Below, one piece after another: positions 31,886 through 40,629 of a stretch of DNA of 64,000 bases. Positions within the stretch are counted from its first letter, which is position 1. Every line of letters begins with the position of its first letter. The DNA comes from CALMRE01 sp964412895 (GTDB taxonomy: Bacteria; UBP6; UBA1177; JAKLFG01): assembly GCA_964412895.1 (NCBI GenBank), contig CAYPQK010000004.1:1-64000 (forward strand), in the 5' to 3' direction. The position numbers and the translations under genes are program-made. The notes under the pieces were generated by a model, which saw nothing but the letters and a program-made list of their open reading frames with translations, ran no database searches and had not been told where the DNA came from.

Positions 31886-33187
31886 TCAGGTTAGAGCAAC
31901 CAGCGCAGAGCTAGACACCGAGCATCTGTGAAAGCTTGCACTTGGGTGCTTCCGCAGGATTTCCCAGATACCATCCATCGTGAGGTTGAAACTGGCGGTC
32001 GTGGGACAATGATTCCCACATCTACTAGGTCTTCCTGCTAAACTCCTATTCGCTTCGTTACTCAACCAGATCTCCGGAAACCGCATGCCGTCACATATGA
32101 TTCCAAAGCTCTCACCAGCAATGTCGTTTCGCTCACCCTGCAAGCCCCGATGCATCCCGCACACTTTCACTAGGGGGCCGTTATTGCTGGCTTCGATAAT
32201 AGCACGCATGTGACAGGAAAAGCACACCGGGTACTTCCCTCTTGGATTATAGCCCCAAGCCTCATCAAGACCTCTCTTGGGAACAAATACGCGGAACTCG
32301 CCAGGCGCATCAAGTTCCTTTGCCCGTTCCAGAGCGAGCTGTAGTTGCACCAATTGATCTGCGGTAAATGACCCACGAAGTCCACGGTAGATTGGTCTAA
32401 ACGAAATACTGTCGGCCCCAACATCTTTGGCAAGGTGAGCCGCTGCTACGATCTCTCCAATATTAAGGGGCGACAATAGAAAAGTTGTCCATATCAGGGG
32501 GCTCTTCGCTTGCGGCAAACCTTCCCTCCGCAATTGAGCCATATACGCAAGCCTTTTTAAGATAACCCGGAAATCATTCGTTCTCCCTCGCGGCCTATGT
32601 AATGCCTTTCGAGTTGCGTCACTAGCTGCATTTAAGCTTACGCGAATGTGGTCGAAATTATCTACCAAAGTCTCGCTTGTCTCCTCACTCAAAGTGCTAC
32701 CGTTAGTGAAAATCGTAAATAAGGCACCGTTCCTTTTGGGCAAGTCCAGTAGTTTAGCAATATCCTTGTGGGCAAATGGCTCGCCACCTCCGGTAAATCG
32801 AATACTTCTAGTCCCCCCATCCACCAAATCCCGCACGAGTTCACTTAACATTTCTATAGCTATTTCAGCATGTATGTAATGAGGATGTTCTGAATACAAG
32901 CGTGTGTAGCAAAAGGTGCAGTTGTTATTACATTTGAGCGTGACATCTATGTCGGCACGGATAGGCCAATAGGTGGAGTCTTTGGGGAAGCGACTAGAAA
33001 TGCTATTTCGGATTGCTTCGATGTAGTCAAATGGGCTTTCCGGGAAAAAATCTCCATCGTGAGCTGGTATAATGTCGATCAACTCACCGTTCCGGCTATA
33101 GGCGCTAAGAGCATTCCATAGCCCATATGCGCGGGACGCATCCATCGTTCTGGGCAATTCATTCAGAAGATATGATTCCTTCAGCAT
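31886..33187 (-). CDS. Radical SAM enzyme with auxiliary-cluster-like C terminus
   Basis: A 433-residue radical SAM protein. CNNNCTFC (Cys86, Cys90, Cys93) is the CX3CX2C cluster site and FTGGGEP (~131-137) the SAM-binding motif. The C-terminal third holds further Cys groups (CFSCH, CGMH, RCGNHC, HRC) that could hold auxiliary Fe-S clusters, as in SPASM-type peptide-modifying enzymes. No viperin-specific motif is seen. It starts 7 nt after the HD-TPR gene (GAGG ribosome site) and is AT-richer than host genes. The substrate is unknown; a peptide or nucleotide product is possible. Confidence 0.8.
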   Translation of the reverse strand: MLKESYLLNELPRTMDASRAYGLWNALSAYSRNGELIDIIPAHDGDFFPESPFDYIEAIRNSISSRFPKDSTYWPIRADIDVTLKCNNNCTFCYTRLYSEHPHYIHAEIAIEMLSELVRDLVDGGTRSIRFTGGGEPFAHKDIAKLLDLPKRNGALFTIFTNGSTLSEETSETLVDNFDHIRVSLNAASDATRKALHRPRGRTNDFRVILKRLAYMAQLRREGLPQAKSPLIWTTFLLSPLNIGEIVAAAHLAKDVGADSISFRPIYRGLRGSFTADQLVQLQLALERAKELDAPGEFRVFVPKRGLDEAWGYNPRGKYPVCFSCHMRAIIEASNNGPLVKVCGMHRGLQGERNDIAGESFGIICDGMRFPEIWLSNEANRSLAGRPSRCGNHCPTTASFNLTMDGIWEILRKHPSASFHRCSVSSSALVALT

Positions 33188-33194
33188 GAGAACC

Positions 33195-35057
33195 TCAATG
33201 GAGCGGGGTTAGGATTTGTGTGCTGTCCGATGGGTCGCAATCCCCGAGAAACGGGGGGAGCGGCGAAAGCGATTGTTTTTTCAATTCACCGTCAACCTTC
33301 CGGCTTAAGACGCAAATTTTATCCCATGTCCGGAGCACTCTCCTTTCACCAAATAGCGCAATATAGTCCGTGACCAAACTCGCAACTGTGTCAGCGGTAT
33401 CCAGCAACACGGTTTTCCTTGCCTCATCCGTTAATGGTATTTTTGTGTACTTGTGTAGCCCCAGACAGGCAGCACAGTATTTACCTGCAATTATGCCAAA
33501 AGCTTTTCTCCCGATGGTTCCACTGTTGCCAATGGCGAGATTGCACATTGTGCTTGCATTATCCCATGCGGGTTCTGATACATTCGCAAGTTGGTCCAAT
33601 TGATACATTTTCCAAAAGACTAGTAGACCCCAATATCGTCCTTTGTAATGCGTTTCCATTTGTCCGGGATTTTTCTGTTCATACTCGTGAAAGTACTTGT
33701 CCGCAGTTTCGATTGCATTTTTTGTTTTTCCGGGCCAAGAAGGATCTTTTTCAATACGGGCGTCTCGTAGCATCTCAAGGTGCGTAATTGCATACAGGGT
33801 CCACGCATCTGCCGTATTGATCAAATGCCTTGCTTGCGAACTAGCCAGATTTGAATATGTCGCCACCGACGCCCGAAAGGCATCAATAGCCGAGACATAA
33901 TTCCCCAGTTTCCAATGCGCAATTCCATTGGAGGTGACAATGGCAGCATCAAGTTCTTCAGTCATTGTCGGGCACATTGATCGGAACCGTTCGGCAACCT
34001 CAAGGGCCTTCTGGTATTCTCCTATGCAATTCAGAGTTTGCAGGTAATGATAGAAATAGTGGATATTCGGAGGATGATCCCAACTTGAAATCTTTCCAGC
34101 TTCTTCGAAGCATTCTAGCGCAGTGTGAAATCTCCCCAAGTTATATAGACTTCTTCCCCCGAACAGGATGTCTAATAGGCCGAATGTTACTGGCCTCGCC
34201 TCATACAGAGAGGGCTCCTTGAATTGGTCGCCTTCAACATGGGTCATGTCAAGCAGTAGAAAGGTTCGGTTCTCTACCTGTTTCTTCAGGCCTCTATTGA
34301 GGAACACCTTTTGCAGATCTTGCCGACTGGGCTCTTCTATTTCCTGTCGAAGCTTCCCCATGAAGCCAGTATCTGTAACAACGCCTCTCACCTGGATACG
34401 GAAGTGTTCCAGATCAATAGTGGGTTCCTGGACCTTATTGTGTCTTTTCCAGTGCTCTAGTTCGTTTGCGCTTGGTATTAGGTGTTCAACGAGCCAATTC
34501 GGCGCATGGTGGGGTCCAAAGTCAAGTTCATCGGCTAGTCGCACCAAGAGCGCATCGGCCCGAAGATCATATCCAAGTCCAAATATCTGTACTGGGTCAA
34601 AGACACCTTGATGGTTGGCCACAATCTCACAGATTGGATTGAGCAACACATCGTAAGGTTGAAGGAATTGGTTGAAGTCTCTGCGAATTATTTCTGAACC
34701 AAGCTTGCCGTGGATTTTTCGTATCTCTGATAAGCGCTCTCTGTCGACATCGCATCCAACATCCTGAACCATTCCTATGTCGTGGAGTAATACTGATGCT
34801 ATAAGGACGAATGCCTCTTCTTCTTGAATTCTCTTATAGACATAATCTGGTATAAGTCGTTGGACATTCCGCAATACTGCTAGTACATGTGTTGCGCTAT
34901 GATCTATCCAGCCGGGCCATGTAGCTCTCGGATACGCTTCGCTAGCCCTACTCCAGATACCATCCAGCTTCGCTAGCAAATCCGGTGATTTAATTAACCC
35001 AGACAGCGATGAGTCTTGCCATGTCTTGAATAGAAACCGAGAACTAGTCTTTTTCAT
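33195..35057 (-). CDS. HD-domain protein with TPR-like C-terminal half
   Basis: A 620-residue protein. The N-terminal ~200 residues are an HD domain: His53 (WIDHSATHV), His92-Asp93 (LLHDIGM), His149 (IVANHQG) and Asp176 (VRLADELDF), of the divergent type (HD-CE) seen in predicted conflict systems and resembling the start of the 1011-residue protein at 36021. From about residue 315 there are TPR-like helical pairs (YNLGRFHTALECFEEAGK, CIGEYQKALEVAERF, KLGNYVSAIDAFR). Start 35057 is set by GGGAGA; the longer frame from TTG at 35147 is rejected. It lies between a 34-codon ORF (4 nt upstream) and the radical SAM gene. Confidence 0.8.
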   Translation of the reverse strand: MKKTSSRFLFKTWQDSSLSGLIKSPDLLAKLDGIWSRASEAYPRATWPGWIDHSATHVLAVLRNVQRLIPDYVYKRIQEEEAFVLIASVLLHDIGMVQDVGCDVDRERLSEIRKIHGKLGSEIIRRDFNQFLQPYDVLLNPICEIVANHQGVFDPVQIFGLGYDLRADALLVRLADELDFGPHHAPNWLVEHLIPSANELEHWKRHNKVQEPTIDLEHFRIQVRGVVTDTGFMGKLRQEIEEPSRQDLQKVFLNRGLKKQVENRTFLLLDMTHVEGDQFKEPSLYEARPVTFGLLDILFGGRSLYNLGRFHTALECFEEAGKISSWDHPPNIHYFYHYLQTLNCIGEYQKALEVAERFRSMCPTMTEELDAAIVTSNGIAHWKLGNYVSAIDAFRASVATYSNLASSQARHLINTADAWTLYAITHLEMLRDARIEKDPSWPGKTKNAIETADKYFHEYEQKNPGQMETHYKGRYWGLLVFWKMYQLDQLANVSEPAWDNASTMCNLAIGNSGTIGRKAFGIIAGKYCAACLGLHKYTKIPLTDEARKTVLLDTADTVASLVTDYIALFGERRVLRTWDKICVLSRKVDGELKKQSLSPLPPFLGDCDPSDSTQILTPLH

Positions 35058-35061
35058 AGTT

Positions 35062-35166
35062 TCATCTCCCGCCCATAGCGCTACCGTTGTCCCAAGGGTC
35101 AACACAGGTATCTGTTTGTTCCAATTCCTTTTCCTTTGGGCAAACAATAATTAGATTGACCCACAT
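35062..35166 (-). CDS. 34-residue small ORF leading the HD-radical SAM unit
   Basis: ATG at 35166, TGA at 35064-35062, 4 nt before the HD-TPR start. It begins MWVNLIIVCPKEK, has an acidic middle and ends CVDPWDNGSAMGGR. An AAGGAG site (35183-35178) lies 11 nt upstream, slightly long. The ribosome site of the HD gene is inside its last codons, so translation could be coupled. Size, Cys content, Gly-rich end and the downstream radical SAM gene fit a modified-peptide precursor, but a regulatory leader peptide or chance ORF are equally possible. Confidence 0.4.
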   Translation of the reverse strand: MWVNLIIVCPKEKELEQTDTCVDPWDNGSAMGGR

Positions 35167-35301
35167 AAGATGCGAAACTCCTTATTCTGAGCACATAAGA
35201 CCCCCCGCAATATTGAACGGATATAAAGCCCCATCTTCGAATCGCATCACCTTAGCAAGCCTATCTTCGCAATGTTATCAATCGCCAACAGTTCCGTAGA
35301 C

Positions 35302-35329
35302 AGGATATCAATTCAACCTACTTTGTCAA
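35302..35329 (-). promoter_or_regulatory. Promoter of the HD-radical SAM unit
   Basis: On the minus strand TTGACA (35329-35324), 16 nt, TATCCT (35307-35302). This leaves a ~130-nt leader before the small ORF and ~240 nt before the HD-TPR start; no other element was recognised in the leader (35167-35301). Confidence 0.5.
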
Positions 35330-35369
35330 AAAAAGGCAAGGTCTTATTTAACCTCCATTCGTTTCGGAC

Positions 35370-35945
35370 TCACGCGATCTTGGCGAGCTTGGTGATACCG
35401 GTGATGAAGGCGGTCTTCCCGTCGGTGTAGGCTTCGCGGTCGTTCGTGAACTCGGCCGCCAACCGGCGCTTCACCGCGAGGTATTCCCGCGCTGTCTCGG
35501 GGTGGGCCCGCAGGTAGTCGCGGAAGTATATCTCGTCCCAATCGCCGGGGTAACGGACATGGATGTGGAACGCCTGTCCCCGGAAACCATCCGGCGTGTA
35601 GCCTTTCGTGAACATCAGGTGCGGCGCGGGGTTCTTCGGCTGAGGGACGCACTGGTAGTCGCAGGCGATGATCGTTTCGGTGAGCCGGGGGATGTCGGCG
35701 GTCGCGGCCACGTCCAACAGGATATCGATGGTCGGTTTCGCCGCCAAGTTCGGGACGGCGGTACTGCCGATGTGCTCGATGCGGACGATCTCGCGGCGGT
35801 CGATGTGCGCTTCCAGCAGTTCGCGTTCGGCGTTGAATATTCGCGGCCAATCAGGGTTCGGCTCGGCGATAATGATGGGAAAAAGCGCACCCAGTTCTTC
35901 CCGCGTCATCTCGGCTATCGGCTTGTGGGTACCGGACTTACTCAT
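35370..35945 (-). CDS. GrpB-family (UPF0157) nucleotidyltransferase-like protein
   Basis: A 191-residue protein with HIGSTAVPNLAAKPTIDILLDV (residues ~57-78), the hallmark of the GrpB family, a nucleotidyltransferase-fold group without settled substrate, plus HIHVRYPGDWDE and LRAHPETAREY. Its base composition is like the host's, unlike both neighbours. It may be part of the original chromosome between two insertions. A weak promoter (TTCTCA-16-TAGAAT, 36007-35980) lies upstream. Confidence 0.9.
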   Translation of the reverse strand: MSKSGTHKPIAEMTREELGALFPIIIAEPNPDWPRIFNAERELLEAHIDRREIVRIEHIGSTAVPNLAAKPTIDILLDVAATADIPRLTETIIACDYQCVPQPKNPAPHLMFTKGYTPDGFRGQAFHIHVRYPGDWDEIYFRDYLRAHPETAREYLAVKRRLAAEFTNDREAYTDGKTAFITGITKLAKIA

Positions 35946-35986
35946 CGTGCGTTCCTTTTTTCTTGGGTAATGTGAACAGATTCTAT

Positions 35987-36026
35987 CAAAATCTTGAATA
36001 TTGAGAACTGTCCCTGCCCCCTATTT
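35987..36026. repeat. REP-like motif at the 3' end of the HD-HSP90 gene
   Basis: On the minus strand TAGGGGGCAGGGACAG then TTCTCAATATTCAAGAT. From memory, this wording resembles motifs beside REP-associated tyrosine transposases in many genomes; no transposase is present here. It provides the TAG stop of the HD-HSP90 gene (36023-36021). Confidence 0.35.
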
Positions 36027-39000
36027 CAGCGTTGAGCGCCCACGGAGTTCTTTTATATTGAGTCTAAATAGGCTGCCTTGACTGTTTTTCGGTGGTTTCA
36101 AATCAGTTGGTACTTTGGGATCATCATTCCATTTTTGAATTATCTCAGACATCTTCCATGGCGCTTGAGCGGTAGTTTGCCATAAGAACTCGACTGTTGC
36201 CAAATCAATCAATTGTGGCTGCGATATGGTCACTGAGCGGAGTTTTTTTAGCCACTGAATAACTGGATCGGCACTATCAAATATATTAAGTCCATCGCCC
36301 ACAGGGCCAATATCCGCCAAATTTACACCAGACATACCGACAAAATCCCATGATGTAACCCAAGACGGGCTTTGTGGATGTACACGCACTACTTCCGAAC
36401 AAGCCGTCGGAGCATCTGTAAAAGTGAATAGCCAGAGATCGTCGCACACCTCCATTTTGAACAAGTTCATTTTTCTAATCTTCATTTTCAACCGATCATC
36501 TGAGAATTCCGGTATATCCGCCCAACTTATTATCGGAAAAGATGATTGCACTTCTGCAGGATGACATTTTATCGGTTTAAGCACAAACTGCTGTTGGTAG
36601 AAATTTAAGGACCAAACCGCAAATACAAATTCCTTGAAGGCAAGCATTTCGGCAACCGAAATGTCTTTGCGTTGACCATTTTGCCAAGTAACAACCAATC
36701 CAGGATAGTTATTACGCCAGATGTCACTCACTGGCGCAGATGACAACACAGAACCCTTGTACAATATGCCTTTTTCGCAATTCGCACGGCGAGATTCTGC
36801 AAAATGCTCTTCGATTTTTTCCTGTGCAACCATATAAGTTGATTGAATCATACGACTTTCTATGTTTTGAATTTCAACTCCTCTAGTATTGGAAAGAAAG
36901 AAACTATCTACAAGATACTCTTCTCTTGGTTGTCGCGTCACGGTAACTTCAGACTTTGCCGACCTCACATCGGCCATTATAGACCACAAAGGATATAACC
37001 TATGGTGAGTTGACATATAATGAATTCCGTGCAGGGCACCGTATCCGTTCAATACTTCGGGAGGACGGTCTATACGTCGTTGATCTAGGCCCCTTTCTTT
37101 TCCCCAACAATCGCACCATCCCTCACCTAAATCATCCTGATAAACGACAACCATTATTTGTCCCTCAACATCATCATGGTCCATATCAAATACTCGAAGA
37201 AGGAAATTACCTTTGGGATCAACTTTGCTGTCACTCAGAATCGTTTTGTCTGTTAGTTTGTTGGATCTAATAATTGTTTCTGCGCCTCCTTCTCTCACAA
37301 TAATCGGAACTTCAACAGCCACACACCATCTCTTGACGATATCCAACAATGACCATTGGTGTTCGGGTGAGTCAAGGACTATCATTATACGTGTGCCGTT
37401 TTTACTCTGCTCTGTCCGTTCCTTAAAAGGGTCCCATGGCTCTGTGAGAAGATAATTTCTAGGCTCTTTTAGCTTCAGTCGCAACCCTGTTGTTTTTCCA
37501 TCTGTATCATGGCGTCGAGCTGTTTCGACTGTTACATCCTTCGAAACTGCAAAAACACTCAAAAAACCAATACCAAAACGACTGGTGGCGGCAAACTTGA
37601 ATTTCTCGCGAAATTCGCTGCTCTTATAATAGGAACGGCCAACCTGTAGAAAATATCGAGTAATGATGTGTTCGTTCATCCCCGAACCATGGTCCTCTAT
37701 CGTAAACACCATGCGTTTCTCCGATGGAACACCAGCGGGATTCTGGCCCTCTTCTTCAGTCAACGAAAGAACAATGGGATATTTCTCACGGAATTCTGAA
37801 GGAAATTGTGTGGGGCGATCGGGAACTTTAATTCCTTGAAACTGATGCTCAAAATCAGAGTACATTTGGCAACGGGTCGCATCCAATGCGTTTTGAATAA
37901 GTTCGCGAATGAAAATCAACGGGCTACTGCCGGCATTGTGAGTCAAAAGCTTTAATATCTGTTCATGGTCCAATTCCAACTTCCAATCATGAAAAGTATA
38001 GTTGGCTCCCTTTTCTGGTCTAATTATTACGGTCGGCTTATTTCCTGCATTGTCACCAGCCGAAGCAAAACTACCAACAGTACAAGCCGGGGCTTTCCAG
38101 TCTGAATGCCGTGCCGACCGAACCTGTTCTCGAAGTGTTCTCTCAATTTCAGATTCAAGCATAGAGAACCAATCACGAAGAATGCGGTGCGTTTCTTGTT
38201 CCTTGCATTCAAAAGTAAACTCTATTTTCTCCGGGGAAATGTTCTCGTGTTTTTTTGTCGAATACTGCTGCCAATGTGGAATTGAGTCCGATGGTAATGG
38301 TTCAACTGCTTTCAAGGTCATTGGATCGGCACGGCGCGAATCCATGTCAAGCAGGTCGCCAATTCTTAAAAGGCGTGTCAGAAAACGAATGTTAACCTTG
38401 GATCTTAAAACTATTCGTTCTTCCGGGAATCGGTGCTCATTTGAGAGTTCACTATTGCTCATGCCATGCCCGGCACTTATCGCCTCAATAGTTTCAAATG
38501 CAAGAGGATCGTTATCGTCAACCAACTGTTTGAGAAATGGATGCATCTCCAAGGTTGCCTTAATTCTTTCATGATGGTGACGACGGATGAAATCGGCTAT
38601 TAATTGGCGCAGGGCTACATCAGCAAGAAAGTGAATCTGATCTTTGTTGTTGGTGGTTGCCGAATTGCGGAGCGTCTCGTATTGTTGAAAAGTTTGATGT
38701 CCCAGGCCATCATTACCTATGAACGCCTGCCATAACGGCGAACTCAAAATGGTTGTCTGTTCACTAGGCGACACGACCATCCCCATGTCGTGGAGATATG
38801 CAGCGCACAAAAGACAATAAACTTCACTATCCGAAAAATGCACTTCAGGTCGTTTTTTTCTGGCGGCAAAAAGCAAATGAGAAAGTTGGTCTACTATACG
38901 GTCACTGTGATCAACACCATGGCTAGGGTAGTGAGGAAATAGTCCCACAATCTGCGGCAACCACTTTGTCTGTTCGCTTCTAACCATAACAACTCGATTC

Positions 39001-39056
39001 GCGAGAGCTTCGCTCTGCTTCTTGAGATACTTGAAAAGTTGTGTTTGCTCCAACAT
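36021..39056 (-). CDS. HD domain fused to HSP90-type GHKL ATPase
   Basis: A 1011-residue protein. Residues ~40-240 are an HD domain: DHSDRIVDQL, LHDMGMVVS, RRHHHERIK and LLRIGDLLDMDSRR supply the metal ligands. Residues ~360-600 are an HSP90/MutL-like ATPase: FIRELIQNALDATR (N-box), FTIEDHGSGMN (G1) and RFGIGFLSVF (G2). The remaining ~400 residues have no recognised domain. HD fused to HSP90-like ATPases occurs in predicted NTP-dependent conflict (defence) systems. Start at the second Met (39056) because AGGA is well spaced from it. AT-rich, alone in its transcription unit. ATPase and phosphohydrolase activity are inferred from complete motifs. Confidence 0.85.
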   Translation of the reverse strand: MLEQTQLFKYLKKQSEALANRVVMVRSEQTKWLPQIVGLFPHYPSHGVDHSDRIVDQLSHLLFAARKKRPEVHFSDSEVYCLLCAAYLHDMGMVVSPSEQTTILSSPLWQAFIGNDGLGHQTFQQYETLRNSATTNNKDQIHFLADVALRQLIADFIRRHHHERIKATLEMHPFLKQLVDDNDPLAFETIEAISAGHGMSNSELSNEHRFPEERIVLRSKVNIRFLTRLLRIGDLLDMDSRRADPMTLKAVEPLPSDSIPHWQQYSTKKHENISPEKIEFTFECKEQETHRILRDWFSMLESEIERTLREQVRSARHSDWKAPACTVGSFASAGDNAGNKPTVIIRPEKGANYTFHDWKLELDHEQILKLLTHNAGSSPLIFIRELIQNALDATRCQMYSDFEHQFQGIKVPDRPTQFPSEFREKYPIVLSLTEEEGQNPAGVPSEKRMVFTIEDHGSGMNEHIITRYFLQVGRSYYKSSEFREKFKFAATSRFGIGFLSVFAVSKDVTVETARRHDTDGKTTGLRLKLKEPRNYLLTEPWDPFKERTEQSKNGTRIMIVLDSPEHQWSLLDIVKRWCVAVEVPIIVREGGAETIIRSNKLTDKTILSDSKVDPKGNFLLRVFDMDHDDVEGQIMVVVYQDDLGEGWCDCWGKERGLDQRRIDRPPEVLNGYGALHGIHYMSTHHRLYPLWSIMADVRSAKSEVTVTRQPREEYLVDSFFLSNTRGVEIQNIESRMIQSTYMVAQEKIEEHFAESRRANCEKGILYKGSVLSSAPVSDIWRNNYPGLVVTWQNGQRKDISVAEMLAFKEFVFAVWSLNFYQQQFVLKPIKCHPAEVQSSFPIISWADIPEFSDDRLKMKIRKMNLFKMEVCDDLWLFTFTDAPTACSEVVRVHPQSPSWVTSWDFVGMSGVNLADIGPVGDGLNIFDSADPVIQWLKKLRSVTISQPQLIDLATVEFLWQTTAQAPWKMSEIIQKWNDDPKVPTDLKPPKNSQGSLFRLNIKELRGRSTLK

Positions 39057-39194
39057 GGGCATTCCTATCAGTTGTAATTCATATAAGAGAACCCAGGAAT
39101 CGCTTCATCATCAATACCACCCCTTTTGACGAGCAACGCCCCCATTCTACCGTGCGAAAAAATCATTGCAAGAAAGAGCGCCGTGAAATTTCCC

Positions 39195-39223
39195 TTGACT
39201 TCCGTTTTTATCTCTGCTAAAAG
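39195..39223 (+). promoter_or_regulatory. Promoter of the TetR-Lol operon
   Basis: TTGACT (39195-39200), 17 nt, TAAAAG (39218-39223), directly followed by the palindrome at 39229. The start codon is at 39260. Confidence 0.6.
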
Positions 39224-39228
39224 TACTG

Positions 39229-39244
39229 GACCGGGCGCCCGGTC
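39229..39244. promoter_or_regulatory. Palindromic operator for the TetR regulator
   Basis: Perfect 16-bp inverted repeat GACCGGGCGCCCGGTC, placed at the expected transcription start, 16 nt before the TetR start codon. The position would let bound repressor block the operon. Confidence 0.6.
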
Positions 39245-39259
39245 AAGACGGAGGAAGCG

Positions 39260-39892
39260 ATGACGGTTCCTGTTGAAAAATGCACGCCGGGTCGGCATGA
39301 GAAGGGCTGTCAGACACGCCACCGCATCATCGAAGCGGCCACCGCGATCCTCGCCGAAGAGGGCGCGACCGGACTCACCACCCGCACCGTCTGCGAGAAG
39401 GCGGGCATCGGCAAGGGAAGCCTCTACCACCACTTCGAGAACACCCACGAACTCATCATCGAAGTCTACCGCCACTTCATGGAACACTACTTCGGCGCGA
39501 TGATCGAACAGGAATTCACGAGCGTCGACGACTTCTTCCTCAAATTCGGCGAACAGGCCATCACCCAGATAAGCGCATCCTATCAACTCCGGGAGCGTTC
39601 GATGTCGCTCCTCCCCGAACTGCTCGCCGACGAACGCTTCATCTCCGACGCGCTGGGGAAAAGCACCGCGATGCAGCAGGTGCTCGTCGGCAAGCTGAGC
39701 GCCCTTGCCGGGGGCGAGGTCCCCAACGCCGTGCTGAAAGATTCGGTGCTCGCGATGATCACCCTGCTTGAAGGGACCGAGAGCCTGCTTATCTTCACCC
39801 ATGAGGAGGAGCGGTTCCGCGCCATGTGGAAAACGGTCGCCAAACTACTCGCCGACAATGTGAAACTTCATACCAAACGGAGCAAGAAATGA
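39260..39892 (+). CDS. TetR-family transcriptional regulator
   Basis: A 210-residue regulator. The N-terminal helix-turn-helix reads IIEAATAILAEEGATGLTTRTVCEKAGIGKGSLYHHFENTHELI, split in the standard TetR way; the C-terminal part is a variable ligand domain. It overlaps the next gene by 4 nt and controls itself and the export operon in all likelihood through the palindrome at 39229. The ligand is unknown. Start follows GGAGGAAG. Confidence 0.93.
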   Translation: MTVPVEKCTPGRHEKGCQTRHRIIEAATAILAEEGATGLTTRTVCEKAGIGKGSLYHHFENTHELIIEVYRHFMEHYFGAMIEQEFTSVDDFFLKFGEQAITQISASYQLRERSMSLLPELLADERFISDALGKSTAMQQVLVGKLSALAGGEVPNAVLKDSVLAMITLLEGTESLLIFTHEEERFRAMWKTVAKLLADNVKLHTKRSKK

Positions 39893-40626
39893 GAAAACTG
39901 TTGTTCCTGCCGCTTGCCTTCTTTGCGTTCACCCTTTTCGGCGCCGAGCCGACGGTGGAGGAGATCGTCAAGAAGAGCGACGAACTCTACCGCTCGAAGA
40001 CGAGCTTCGCCGAGATGGAGATGCAGATAGAGACGCCCGACTGGAAACGCAACATGCGGCTCAAGGCGTGGACCGAGGGGATGAAGAAGACCTTCATCAC
40101 GATTCTGGAGCCGAAGAAGGACGCCGGGATCGGCACCCTGCGGATGGACACCGAGATGTGGAATTACTTCCCGAAGATCAACAAGGTGATGAAGATACCG
40201 CCCTCGATGATGATGGGTTCGTGGATGGGGAGCGACTTCACCAACGACGACCTCGTGAAGGAATCGTCTCTGCTGGACGACTACACCTATAAACTCATCA
40301 GTGGCCCCGACGCGACCAAATACTACATCGAACTCAAGCCGAAGGAGACGACCGCCAGCGTCTGGGGGCGCATCGTCATCGTCGCGAACAAGGCCGACTA
40401 CCTGCCGGTTGCGCAGGAATACTACGACGAGAAAGGAACCAAGGTGCGGCTGATGTCGTTCCGCGATGTCAAGGTGTTCGGCGGCAAGAAGATACCGGCG
40501 GTGATGGAGCTCCAGTCGCTCACCAAGTCGGGCAACAAGACCACCATTATATATAAGGATGTGCAGTTCGATGTGAAACTCGACGCCGACACCTTCACCC
40601 TGCGTAACCTGCAAAAGCAGAGGTAG
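39889..40626 (+). CDS. Outer-membrane lipoprotein-sorting (LolA-like) protein
   Basis: A 245-residue periplasmic protein: signal peptide (MRKLLFLPLAFFAFTLFGAE), then the LolA-like domain with FITILEPKKDAGIGTLRM, MWNYFPKINKVMKIPPSMMMGSWMGSDFTNDDLVK, a block seen in sorting-type proteins next to MacB/Lol transporters. It probably carries a hydrophobic cargo, lipid or lipoprotein, between membranes. The start overlaps the TetR stop by 4 nt; the permeases follow at 3 nt. Confidence 0.9.
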   Translation: MRKLLFLPLAFFAFTLFGAEPTVEEIVKKSDELYRSKTSFAEMEMQIETPDWKRNMRLKAWTEGMKKTFITILEPKKDAGIGTLRMDTEMWNYFPKINKVMKIPPSMMMGSWMGSDFTNDDLVKESSLLDDYTYKLISGPDATKYYIELKPKETTASVWGRIVIVANKADYLPVAQEYYDEKGTKVRLMSFRDVKVFGGKKIPAVMELQSLTKSGNKTTIIYKDVQFDVKLDADTFTLRNLQKQR

Positions 40627-40629
40627 CCG

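Noticed and set aside
31886..33187. Radical SAM gene as a bacterial viperin
   Set aside because: The cluster site fits but no viperin-specific C-terminal motif is visible, and the neighbours (HD-TPR, small ORFs) do not include a nucleotide kinase.
35344..35850. Second frame overlapping the GrpB gene
   Set aside because: Arg/Pro/His-rich shadow of GrpB in another frame with no motif.
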